DNA of 64,000 bases from Haemaphysalis longicornis. Its lineage: Eukaryota; Arthropoda; Arachnida; Ixodida; Ixodidae. Below, in pieces: positions 9,631-18,156 of this stretch. Within the stretch, counting starts at the first letter, position 1. Each line of letters begins with the position of its first letter. The notes under the pieces were generated by a model that had not been told where the DNA came from, searched no databases, and saw only the letters and a program-made list of their open reading frames with translations. The stretch covers positions 151,624,480 to 151,688,479 of the forward strand of contig CM023454.1 of NCBI GenBank assembly GCA_013339765.2. Direction: 5' to 3'. A program made the position numbers and the translations under genes.

Positions 9631-9755
9631 CCCCGACCATGAGATGCCGGAGCGAGAGCGTTGCTGGTACTTCCTGGGCCGGCACGAGACGAGCAGGCTT
9701 CCCCTTAAAGGGCTCCTGGAGCGGCAATGTGGCCGGTGTCTTCCTGGGCCGGCGG
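9517..9755 (+). repeat. Direct repeat GGCTCCTGGAGCG...CTTCCTGGGCCGGC
   Basis: Two copies of about 50 bp (about 9517-9567 and 9704-9754) share GGCTCCTGGAGCG and CCGGTGTCTTCCTGGGCCGG. A third partial copy of CTTCCTGGGCCGGC lies near 9671. They overlap the loop of the hairpin and its right flank. Confidence 0.72.
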
Positions 9756-9812
9756 ATGGACGGACGACGGACGACGGAGACGACGAACTTTTAGATGCTT
9801 TGCATCTAAGAG

Positions 9813-10560
9813 TGCGCCTTCGGCGTGCAGACCATCGAGTTCCTGGGCCGCTTGGTCACTGCACAGGGCATCAAACCTCTCGACACGAAGGTGAAGGCCA
9901 TCCAAGACTTTCCATGGCCCACCTCTATTAAGAAGCTGAGAAAATTCTTGGGCCTGCTGAACTTCTACCGGCGGTTCATACCCAAATGTGCCGAACTGGT
10001 CCAGCCCCTTACTGATCAACTGGCCACCGAGAAAGGACATTCAGAGCACTTCGAGTGGAGCGAGCAAGCAGCGTCCGCCTTTTCTGCTGCGAAAAAGGCC
10101 CTCTCCGACGCTGCCATGCTTATACACCCCGTTGCTGATGCTCCACTTTGCCTTATCACCGACGCCTCCAGCGTGGCTGTCGGTGCTGTGGTTGAGCAGT
10201 TCGTCTCGGGTTGTCAGCCACTTGGTTTTTACTCCCAGAGGCTGAAACCTGCCGAGACAGGCACAGCACCTTCTGGCGCGAGCTACTGGCTGTCTACCTT
10301 GCCATCAAACATTTCCGGCATTTCCTGGAAGGCAGGAACTTCTACATACGTACGGATCACAAGTCCCTGAAGTTCGCCTTACAGCGTAACCACAGCTCGT
10401 ACTCGTCGCGTGAGATCCGACACCTCTCCTTCGTCTCGGAGTGTACTGTCGATCTCCACCATGTCAGCGGCCCGATCAACACTGCTGCTGACGCGCTGTC
10501 TCGCGTCGAAGCCCTTTCGACTTCACCCCAACCAATTTGCATGGAAGAGCTTGCTTCTGC
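9813..10560 (+). pseudogene. Gypsy-3 RT thumb and RNase H
   Basis: Resumes the gypsy pol with FGVQTIEFLGRLVTAQGI and KFLGLLNFYRRFIPKCAELV (RT thumb and connection), then RNase H: LCLITDASSVAVGAVVEQ, then after a frameshift near 10250 FWRELLAVYLAIKHFRHFLE and FYIRTDHKSLKFALQ, ending with NTAADALSR. The RNase H acidic residues (TDAS, WRELLA, RTDHK, ADALSR) are all present. The frame changes from 9825-10370 to 10211-10903, so one indel is certain. Its 5' edge at 9813 matches the position where the upstream half stops in RT. Confidence 0.87.
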
Positions 10561-11035
10561 ACAACAACAAGACACTGAGCTCCACCAACGCCGCTCTGAC
10601 TCCTCCACGCTGACTTTCACTGATGTGCCGTTGGCGTTTACCGAAGGCAATATCACAAGCGAGTCATCAACCGGCGTCTCCCGGCCTTATGTTCCAGCGG
10701 TGTTTCGTCGAGCCGTTTTCGACGCCCTAGCACGGCAAGGGTCACCCCGGCATCCGAGGAACTCATCACCTCGTCACAGCTCGGTGGTTCTGGCTGTCCA
10801 TGAATGCCGATGGCCGCCGGTGGGCACGCACCTGCCTCCAGTGCCAACGTGTCAAGGTAACCAGGCACACTGTCACTCCTGCCTCCCCATTCCATCCACC
10901 TGACAGCTTTTTCGCGCACGTGCACATTGACCTGGTCGGCCCCCTGCTGCCGTCGCGATGCGCCACTACTTGTTCTCGTTCGACTCTTGCCAGCACCGCA
11001 AACGTTCGACTACTCCTCCGACCGGACTACTGCAG
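10560..11035 (+). pseudogene. Gypsy-3 integrase, N-terminal part
   Basis: The sequence reads RPYVPAVFRRAVFDALA, then the HHCC zinc region in pieces (H...H...RWARTCLQCQRVKVTRH) and FAHVHIDLVGPLLPS, where the first catalytic Asp of the DDE core sits. It breaks off near 11035 before the second Asp. Three frames are needed to read it. It is truncated by, or joined to, the LINE fragment that follows. Confidence 0.8.
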
Positions 11036-12120
11036 CCCCTTCCTTGTCCTTGGGAACTCCGCTTGACGCCCTCCCAGACTCTTGGCGACTAAAACTAAAG
11101 ATTCTCCTTTTGCTTAGAAATATGAACCCCGCACATGACGAGGGTCACCGAAAAGCACGGGCTCAAGCACTATACACCACCCTCGGTGGTGACCATGCAG
11201 TTACCTACACAGATGCCTCCAAACATCTAGGGCAGCAATACGCCAACATCGTGGCTATCTCCAGAACCAATCTCCTTGCGTGTACCTCGCTTAGGACCCA
11301 AGAAATGACGGCAGCAGAAGAGGCAGCCATCACCTTGACTCTCACTCAACCAGGAGTTCGAAGGGTAGTCACCGATTCCCAGCAAGCCTACTGGAATTAC
11401 CTGTCGGGTTGGGTGTCCTGACCTGCACTGCGCGTGCCAAAAAAGCACTCCCCAAACGGTTCCATTCAGCTCATCTGGACACCCCCTCACGCTTCACTGG
11501 AGGGCAACAAATACGCCCACCCAACAAGCCTGCGCTTTTACCTCCCCTGCTATGGAGCTGCACGAGAACAGTCACCCGCTTGTCACTTTCAGGGAGATAA
11601 TGCAGCATTATCGCCTTCTGAGACAGACCATACCTTAGCCTTACCCTGACCTTTCCAGAGAACAACTACCCTACGGCTCATACAATCCGGACTGATTCCC
11701 ACAGCCTACGCGTCTTCACTTAATGCATCCGAATGGCTACGACGCTGAATGTAAATTTTGCTCAGAAGTAGGAACACTCCGCCCCGTAATTGGGGTGTGC
11801 GACTTTAGCCTTGAGCACCCTCCTCTCTTTCCGTCAACTACCCAACCAGATCAATTGGAGGTGCTGCTGTCTAGGCCCTCTCTACCTACCCAGCTTCAGC
11901 GGGTGGACAGAACAGAGGCCGCGCAGACTGCGTGTGGGCCCCACAGAAGAAGGAATCACTCCCCTGGGCTGCACTCTGGGCCGTTCAGAAATCTGAACAG
12001 AAGTATTTCTTCCTCCTCTCGCTCCTCCTCCGTCTCTGCCGCAAATCTCGTTGCCTCCGGCTGCGGCACAAAGACGGAGAAGTCAGATCTTCTAACACCG
12101 GGTTGAAGCTTACTTTAATT
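11036..12120 (+). mobile_element. I-clade LINE 3' end with RNase H
   Basis: The frame 10927-11421 contains a cellular-type RNase H as found at the end of I-clade LINEs: AVTYTDASKHLGQQ (first Asp), MTAAEEAAITLTLTQPG (Glu) and VVTDSQQAYWNY (second Asp). In a shifted frame IQLIWTPPHASLEGNKYAH gives the final His motif. A cysteine motif follows (about 11735, YDAECKFCSEVGTL), then a pyrimidine-rich stretch and the end near 12120. Similar ends are seen at 22553 and 58316. The RT and 5' regions are missing. Frameshifts near 11421 and 11600 make it a pseudogene. Confidence 0.8.
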
Positions 12121-12368
12121 TTATAAAAAAAGTTTCACTCTTGTGCTACACCAATACAACTCAACCAAACACCGTTCATGCCTCATGCATTGATTTAACC
12201 TTACCAAGAATATCTTTTTGAAGTAATAAGTGGTGTGGTTAATTGCATTTTACTTCTCTCTGGATTTACTTTTTGTAGAGCGATATGAGTGAATTTAAGT
12301 GACGTCGCATGGGTAATCGTTATGGGTGCCGTTTACAGCTTTGCTTTCCAACCATATTCACGGGGTTG

Positions 12369-12667
12369 ATTGGCGCAATTTTTAATGTTATGGGATATCG
12401 TGTGCAAATATGGTATTGACATTCTCTTATTACGTGGTTCGTCAGCGTTTTGTGCGTGCCCTTTGTTTTTAGCGTCATGTTTAAGTTTTGCGGCCAACCC
12501 TTCACCCACTGAGATAAGTAAAGGTTTTGGATACCCCGAGGCAGAGAGACGTTCCTCTTGCTTAGTAAAACTTTCTTTTACCGTGTGAGCGCATGATTTT
12601 TTTAGAGCGTTGCTGAAGCACAGCCGCACAATACCTCTCTTAAGAAGCTTCGAATGCGCAGAGTTAA
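12369..12667 (-). repeat. Inverted arm of PLE-2
   Basis: Reverse complement of about 14458-14759 in the body. The minus-strand frame reads LLKRGIVRLCFSNALKKSCA and GYPKPLLISVGEGLAAKLK, matching the plus copy nearly residue for residue. The left end diverges at HNIK, where about 11 bp are lost; the right end joins the pseudo-LTR at 12668. Confidence 0.85.
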
Positions 12668-12811
12668 ATGTGTCGCGTAGGTTGTCGCGTGTCGATATGT
12701 GTCGCGTAGGTGGACGTGTGCTTCTTTCAATAAACCAGTAGTTGCAAGTTAGCGCTTCGTCCTCGTGCATTCTTTGTCCTTAGTCTTTTTTGCGCTATAC
12801 ATCTGTTAATA
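12668..12811 (+). repeat. Upstream pseudo-LTR of PLE-2
   Basis: Contains TGTCGCGTAGGTGG, then TTCTTTCAATAAACCAGTAG, AGTTAGCGC and TTTTTTGCGCT. It matches 15630-15783 except for about 36 bp missing after GTAGGTGG. It ends at the start of the PLE reading frame (ATGATCGACCAACTAGCCC). Confidence 0.8.
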
Positions 12812-15597
12812 ATGATCGACCAACTAGCCCAACAACGTACTTTACTAGACTTTATTGCTACTTATATGGGCCCTTTCTCGTGTTCTTCGCTTAACCCGCC
12901 CCTTCTCGTTCTGATGGCTTCCAACGCTCAATGTCAGGCATATACGCTTGCCTTCTGCATCAGGAAGAAATTCCTCCCCCCACACGTTTTGGCCCTCTTC
13001 GGTGGCTTCCAGCCATCCGTAGGGCACGCACAAGGATTTGCAGGATCTTGCGGACCGAATGGCTAAGACAAGTCCGTCTATATAGGGACTGTCTCTTCGT
13101 CAGTGTGAGCCAGCCTGAGAAGGCCGCAACAGCCAAGGTCAAGTGGCGTGAATATTGCCGGCTGATCAACTGGACGACCGAGTCGCAGTGGCAAACCATC
13201 CTGGGCTTCCTCCGGTCAGCACAGCCAGACAGGACCCCGCGGTCTGGGAACGAAGTTCACGTCATCGGCGACGCTGCACTCCCCGACCACGCCCGCCGGG
13301 TGCTACAGCTCGGTCCAAAGTATGCCGTGGAACCGAAGAAAAGCGCCGCGGAGTTGCTGGGAATGGTGAGGTGACGTTTCGAGGTTCGCTTCTGAGGACG
13401 AAGGCGATATGTGTGTATCACAAGGAGTGGATGTCCTGGCACACTCCGAGTGCCCCCAGAAAGGTGTGTCTTTGGGGAAAGTGTCAACTTCGCTTGTGCA
13501 GCTGGGCCTGTGTGTTTTGCCTGCGGAAAAGGAAGGTGGTTTTGCCGTATTGCCCAACGACGTTTTTAAGCGGAAGGCTTCCGAGGCCGTAGATGCGTTG
13601 TTCGCTCGTAACGACAAGGTTTCGTTGCGAATGGTTAAACGTAGGGCTAAGAACCTGTGCAAGCAATTGAATTTAACAAGCCGTACTCATAGCATAAGCA
13701 ACTAAAAAAATTGCAGCCTGGATTTACTTTTTGCAGCCAAAATACCCAAAGTGGAGAACGGCCCTCCGAGTAATAGTATCAGAGACGGGTGCTTGGCAGA
13801 AGTCAGTAGCGCTCTTTTTACAAGGAGAGGCTCAACAAACTAAGTTGCGAAGATGCGTACATGATTAGAAATTCTGCAGAAGTTATTGATACTTTAAAAT
13901 GTAATGAGAAGAAAAGTTTATCTGCTTTTTCAGTCGATATTAACGACCTATTTTAGCCGTTGCCTCATGCTGGCATTCTTCATTGTGTTGAAGATGCCAT
14001 TGACAGGTATGGCGATGTTGCCTTCCAAAATGCCTCTGGGATCAGTGTAGCTGGTTTTTTAGAACTGTTAGATGTCTATCCTAATAGCACCTACGCGGAA
14101 TGGTACCATGGCACCTATCTGCAAAGAAAAAGAATTTATGGGTTCTTGCACTGCCCCTGTCATTAGCGATCTGTACCTTGGATCATGTGGCAACGCTATG
14201 TCCAAAGACTTGGGTTATCCTCGAATTGTAATGTTTCTAGATATGTCGACGACTTTTTAGTACTGATTGACGCAGCCGACTGGCAAGTTGAAAGATTTTT
14301 TAATTCCGTTTTACCAGTTTTAGTCAATATCTTATCCCTCTTACTTTAACGCACGAGTTTCCCGAAGAAAACAGTAGAAATTTCTAGATCTGAGGATCCG
14401 TTTTTACCAAGACCATGTTTGCTGGCTGTACCAACCGCGTGCAAAGAAGGCCCTTTTACCATTTAACTCTGCGCATTCGAAGCTTGTTAAGAGAGGTATC
14501 GTGCGGCTGTGCTTCAGCAACGCTCTAGAAAAATCGTGCGCTCACACGATAAAAGAAAGTTTTACTAAGCAAGAGGAACGTCTCTCTGCCTCGGGGTATC
14601 CAAAACCTTTACTTAACTCAGTGGGTGAAGGTTTGGCCGCAAGATTTAAACATGACGCTAAAAACAAAGGGCACGCACAAAACGCTGACGAACCACGCAA
14701 TAAGAGAGTGGCAATACCATATTTGCACAGGATATCCCATAATATTAAAAAGATTGGGAAGCGCGCCAAGGTCGACGTTTTGTTTACCGCGCCAAATAAG
14801 CTATCGCGGCTCTGCAAACAGACGAATCCAGTTGGCCAAAAACCGAAAGGGTGCTCTAAAAAAAGAAAAACATCCCCCTCGCGAGGGGCACGGTCAAATG
14901 CAGAGCATTTTCGGGGGGCGCACATACCCGATTTTATCTGGTTCGAAAGAAATTGACAGCGAGAGCGAACGCCGAGAACCGCCCCATCCCGGCACGACCG
15001 CGCCACGACTACGTCACGATCACGCCACAACTGTTGTTGCTCCGCGCCAAACTACGACGCATGCGCGCCCCAGCTGTTGCTGAACGCGATGCGAGCACGC
15101 AGAGAACACGCGAGGAGCAGCGGAGAGCAGGCGAGGAGGAGCGGGGGAGAGGGCGCACCTGGAACGGATGTTGCGGACGCCGAGGCACGCCGAAAACGCC
15201 GGGTGACATCGTGAGTTAAAGAAATGCTCTGCATTTAAAAGCACGAAAACCAGTTCGTACCATGCGCAGAAGGCGCGGTGTACTCCTTTCCGACTCGGTG
15301 TGGCAAGCATACATAGGCCAAACCGGTTGATGCATAAACTGCAGGTTGAGGGAGCACAACTATAACGTGCGGCAGAAACAGGGCCACATTGGGCAGCACT
15401 GGCGCGATTGGGGATGCGTGCCTTTGTTTTCAGAGTGCAAAATTTTGTTCAAAAGCAAGAACCAAACGACCAGGGAAATAGTGGAAGCGCTAGAAATCCA
15501 CAACGCCAGAGACGGATGCATTAGTCGAGCATCAATTGCTTCATCGGCAAAAGAGATTGCTTATTTGGAAGCCCGTGGCTCGGGAAGGGGGCGATAA
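12812..15597 (+). pseudogene. PLE-2 Penelope RT / GIY-YIG polyprotein, degraded
   Basis: The N-terminal domain reads LPPHVLALFGGFQPSVGHAQ, matching PLE-3 (LPMEVLALFGGFHPSFGHG), then GPKYAVEPKKSAAELLGMVR and LPAEKEGGFAVLPND. RT pieces follow: DVLDVYPNSTYAEWYH-like text and the catalytic RYVDDFLVLI, readable near 14239 only across a shift. The linker reads RLCFSNALEKSCAHTIKESF (14501 on). The GIY-YIG end is split by the insertion at 14896-15236, resuming with IGQTG then a stop and CINCRLREHN. The last part (15346-15597) reads REIVEALEIHNARDGC and ends at TAA. At least six frameshifts or stops are visible, so it is a pseudogene. Confidence 0.85.
14896..15236. mobile_element. MITE-like insertion with palindromic ends
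   Basis: AAATGCAGAGCATTT (14896-14910) is mirrored as AAATGCTCTGCATTT (15222-15236). The 341 bp between and including these ends interrupt the GIY-YIG domain of PLE-2: coding similarity stops near 14870 and resumes near 15237. The interior is GC-rich with no ORF of note. A target duplication is not clear. Confidence 0.62.
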
Positions 15598-15629
15598 GAT
15601 CGTGTAGTGGGGTATCAAATTTTTTCTTG

Positions 15630-15783
15630 TGTCGGATATGTGTCGCGTAGGTGGTCTGTTATGATGTACGCTGTTGTTATAAATGTGTGCTTCTTTCAAT
15701 AAACCATTAGTTGCAAGTTAGCGCTTCGTCCTCGTGCATTCTTTGTCCTTCGTCTTTTTTGCGCTATACATCTGTTAATAATG
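15630..15783 (+). repeat. Downstream pseudo-LTR of PLE-2
   Basis: Direct copy of 12668-12811 with AATAAA at 15699-15704, AGCGC at 15720-15724 and GCGCT at 15761-15765. It ends at CTGTTAATAATG, after which the sequence diverges from the body start. Confidence 0.82.
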
Positions 15784-16086
15784 GGTCGGAAGGGGCACTT
15801 CCTCAATGTAAGACCAGAAGAGAACTCAGGGACGATAAAAGATCGCACGCATGCAAATTTATCCGCCACTTGTAAAAATCACGCCATATCCACGGAATGA
15901 ATGATGATAAGTGGGGCGAAGCTCGAGAGGGGGAGATCATCGGTAACCGTAACTCTCCCGTGAAAGTTCGCCCATTACATCATTAAGAAAGACGTAAGAC
16001 CGTACATTGTACAAATCGACTTTTATTTTCGGAGTCAATGCTCCCAGGCCCAGACCTGGTGAAAGACCCCGCGCCATCGAGGACTA

Positions 16087-16107
16087 CCCCGCACCTCCAC
16101 CACAATT
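16087..16107 (-). promoter_or_regulatory. Primer-binding-like site
   Basis: Reads TGGTGGAGGTGCGGGGT on the minus strand, almost the same as the site next to the Gypsy-1 LTR at 4735-4753. Confidence 0.55.
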
Positions 16108-16485
16108 TGTCACGTAGGATGGGACACAACGGTAAAGAAAGAACTTTTATTTAGGGCGAACTTGTGCCCGAACAAGACGAGAGGAAACAAACAAAGGTCC
16201 TTGCGTCTCGTTCGATCTCCGAGAACGACTGCCTGCGTTCGTGGCGTGATCTCTTGCGTGATCTCCCCCTCGCAGTGCACGTGCGCTCGCGCCTCCGTTG
16301 GCGAACACAGACAAGCTCGCGCTCCCGGTGCCGAGTTTGTGCTGCCGGTTGCAGCCGGTTCTTGCGCGTGCAACGCGGCCCACTTTGCGACATCTCCGAA
16401 AGCATGCGGCGGTCACGTACCACGAGACACAAGGGATGGACAGACCCATGGCTTTAGGAGCTTCGCCCCTAAAAGTGTGGTATCA
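16108..16485 (-). repeat. Gypsy LTR (about 378 bp)
   Basis: Minus strand: starts TGATACCACACTTTTAGGGG and ends CCTACGTGACA, so TG...CA. The GTGACA end is shared with the Gypsy-2 LTR, and the adjacent primer-binding-like site supports its inner edge. The outer edge is chosen only from the TG dinucleotide, and no second LTR is visible. Confidence 0.5.
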
Positions 16486-17153
16486 AACCCTCTTTCGATG
16501 ATACCCCAGTGTTCTTCAAGCATAGAAATTGAATGGCTAGGGAGATACTAGAAGCCTCGTACATAATGTTTTAAAAGCTGACTGCGTAACACATGCCTTG
16601 ATTACGCTTCACAAAAAAGCCAAGATTGTTGGCCATATACTCAAGGGATTTATCAGCCCCTCTGCACATGCTTTATCCTGCGTTTCCTTGTTTTTGGCGC
16701 ATTATTGTTTGCAGAGCTCCATCAAGCTTTTCTTCTCCCTCTGTGCACGTGCGCCGTTGCATTTATTCTTCCCGGTTCCTAATAAGCACTAGTGGTAAGT
16801 CAGCCCTTGTGTTGGACCTTTCTATGTTGTCCCGTTCTTTTTCATGCTCTGTTGTGTGTCACGACGATTTACCAAGTTGCCCAACTTTCAGTAACGTTAT
16901 TGAAATGCAGGAAATTTTTTGGGTGAGAACCATATTTGCACGTAGTTTTTTCATGGCAATAGTTTTTCATTGGTTAATCCTTACGCCAGGCTGACTTCAT
17001 ATTTAAGAAATGGGTGGTGACTTAAGATGTTAATAAGAAGGAAGCAAAAGTTTTTATTGAGCAAAAAAGAAAAATGAAAGGTCTGTAGTTTTCTCCGTTT
17101 CTGGAAGCAGCGTGCTTCCGGGCCCTAGATGGCCAGGGTTAATGAAATGCGGT
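16486..17153. other. Unassigned 668 bp
   Basis: Mixed composition with several short pyrimidine-rich stretches. I see no coding signature, RNA gene or clear repeat. It ends at the left target duplication of PLE-3. Confidence 0.5.
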
Positions 17154-17164
17154 AAATTTGTCCG
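17154..17164. repeat. Left target duplication of PLE-3
   Basis: AAATTTGTCCG, identical to 20774-20784 on the other side of the element. Two bases at the right copy overlap the element end. Confidence 0.8.
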
Positions 17165-17275
17165 ATTAAAATGGTTGCAGCGCAAAAAACGACAACGGAC
17201 GAGTGAGGAACAAACGGGACGAGCGCTTACTTTCAACTACTTTATCTGAGAAAACACACATGAAATATACACCGG

Positions 17276-17983
17276 TCAGGAACGAAAAAACCGTAGGCAA
17301 GTAATCGCTAAAAGTGCACACACGCAACTACACAAAACACACGAGGCACTAAGGTAATCATCGCCGACATGAAAGTCACGCAGGAAGGCCAATTCTTTAT
17401 GCGTCAGAGCCACTGAAGGCGCACTTACACAGTGTTCCCTCAGCCTGGCTATCTCGGCAGCTTCGATAATCTCCCGAACCGTCTTGTCTTTATGCCTGGC
17501 CAAAATGCGGGTGCGTGTAAAATCGGGCAAGCAGCCACAATCACGGCAGTGGATACCGAGGCGGCCACTCACAGCACGAGTCACATTGTAATCATGCTCG
17601 CGGAGCCTGTCGTTAGTGCAGCGGCCCGTCTGGCCCACATACTCCTTATCGCAGACCACAGACCCCTTATCGCGGACCAAGGGTATCGAGTAGACGACGC
17701 CCTGGTTGCACTCGACAAACCTATTCTTGTGATTAACAGAGCATGATTGGGGTTCCCTCGTGCCTCCATTGACGCGTTTGCATAGCGCCCCCAATTTTTT
17801 AGGCGCGGAGAACACTACGTTGACGTTCCCACGTCTTCCTACCTTTTTGAGGCGGTGGGACACGTCATGAATATATGGGATGACCACTACCTTTTTCCTA
17901 TCTTTTTCGGTTAGGTCCCCCTGACTCGGCACTTTGCTCAACTGCTTCTTCAAGCGCTCGGCAACAGACACGGACACAGACAC
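17276..17983 (-). pseudogene. PLE-3 inverted arm: GIY-YIG endonuclease end of the ORF
   Basis: A 235-codon minus-strand frame covering the linker and the GIY-YIG domain: VVVIPYIHDVSHRLKKVGR, GVVYSIPLVRDKG, EYVGQTGRCTNDRLREHDYN, then the cysteine cluster CRDCGCLPDF and REIIEAAEIARLREHCVSAP. It is nearly identical to the plus-strand copy at about 19940-20550. It keeps five A where the plus copy has six (near 20007-20012), so here the frame stays open through the site of the body's frameshift. It also ends differently: a missing T extends it into the pseudo-LTR to a stop at 17276. The 5' part of the PLE ORF is absent, so alone it cannot encode an RT. Confidence 0.88.
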
Positions 17984-17984
17984 A

Positions 17985-18156
17985 GATTACTTGCTTATGG
18001 TTTTTTCGTTCCTGACCGGTGTATATTTCATGTGTGTTTTCTCAGATAAAGTAGTTGAAAGTTAGCGCTCGTCCCGTTTGTTCCTCACTCGTCCGTTGTC
18101 GTTTTTTGCGCTCCAACCATTTTAACTATGTACCAACAAGCCCAACTGGTTCTCAA
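17985..18156 (+). repeat. Upstream 172-bp pseudo-LTR of PLE-3
   Basis: Starts GATTACTTGC and ends TGGTTCTCAA; aligned along its length with 20604-20775 with only a few differences (for example CTTATGG against CCTATGG, and CTCCAACC against CTGCAACC). It includes the first codons of the PLE ORF (18128 on). Confidence 0.88.

Larger units (their letters stand above)
5747..11035 (+). mobile_element. Ty3/gypsy element (Gypsy-3), broken and interrupted
   Basis: A plus-strand gypsy body without visible LTRs. It starts inside gag, passes a cysteine/histidine motif, protease and RT up to FVFAYLDDL (about 7146), is interrupted between about 7268 and 9812, then resumes with the RT thumb (TIEFLGRLV), RNase H and the start of integrase. 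It ends at about 11035 where an I-clade LINE begins. The two halves meet at a consistent place in RT (end of the palm and start of the thumb), which supports a single element split by a later insertion. Many frameshifts show it is old. Confidence 0.85.
12369..15783 (+). mobile_element. Penelope-like element PLE-2 with inverted arm
   Basis: The order is: an inverted fragment of the PLE body (12369-12667), a pseudo-LTR (12668-12811), a degraded plus-strand body (12812-15597), and a second direct pseudo-LTR (15630-15783). This is the same order as PLE-3. The body is broken by many shifts and carries a 340-bp MITE-like insertion at 14896-15236. No target duplication was recognised. Confidence 0.85.
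15785..16485 (-). mobile_element. Gypsy leader and 5' LTR fragment
   Basis: On the minus strand an LTR-like block (16108-16485) is followed by a primer-binding-like site and a non-coding leader down to the edge of PLE-2 at 15783. Gag and pol are absent. A GGGGCGAAGCT repeat occurs in the leader (15914) and, inverted, in the LTR (16459). Confidence 0.55.

Noticed and set aside
16119..16457. Overlapping frames at 16110-16457 as a small gene
   Set aside because: They lie within the LTR-like block and have no family signature.
17432..17746. Plus-strand frame opposite the PLE-3 inverted arm
   Set aside because: Antisense shadow of the GIY-YIG coding frame; the same shadow appears at 20164-20418.
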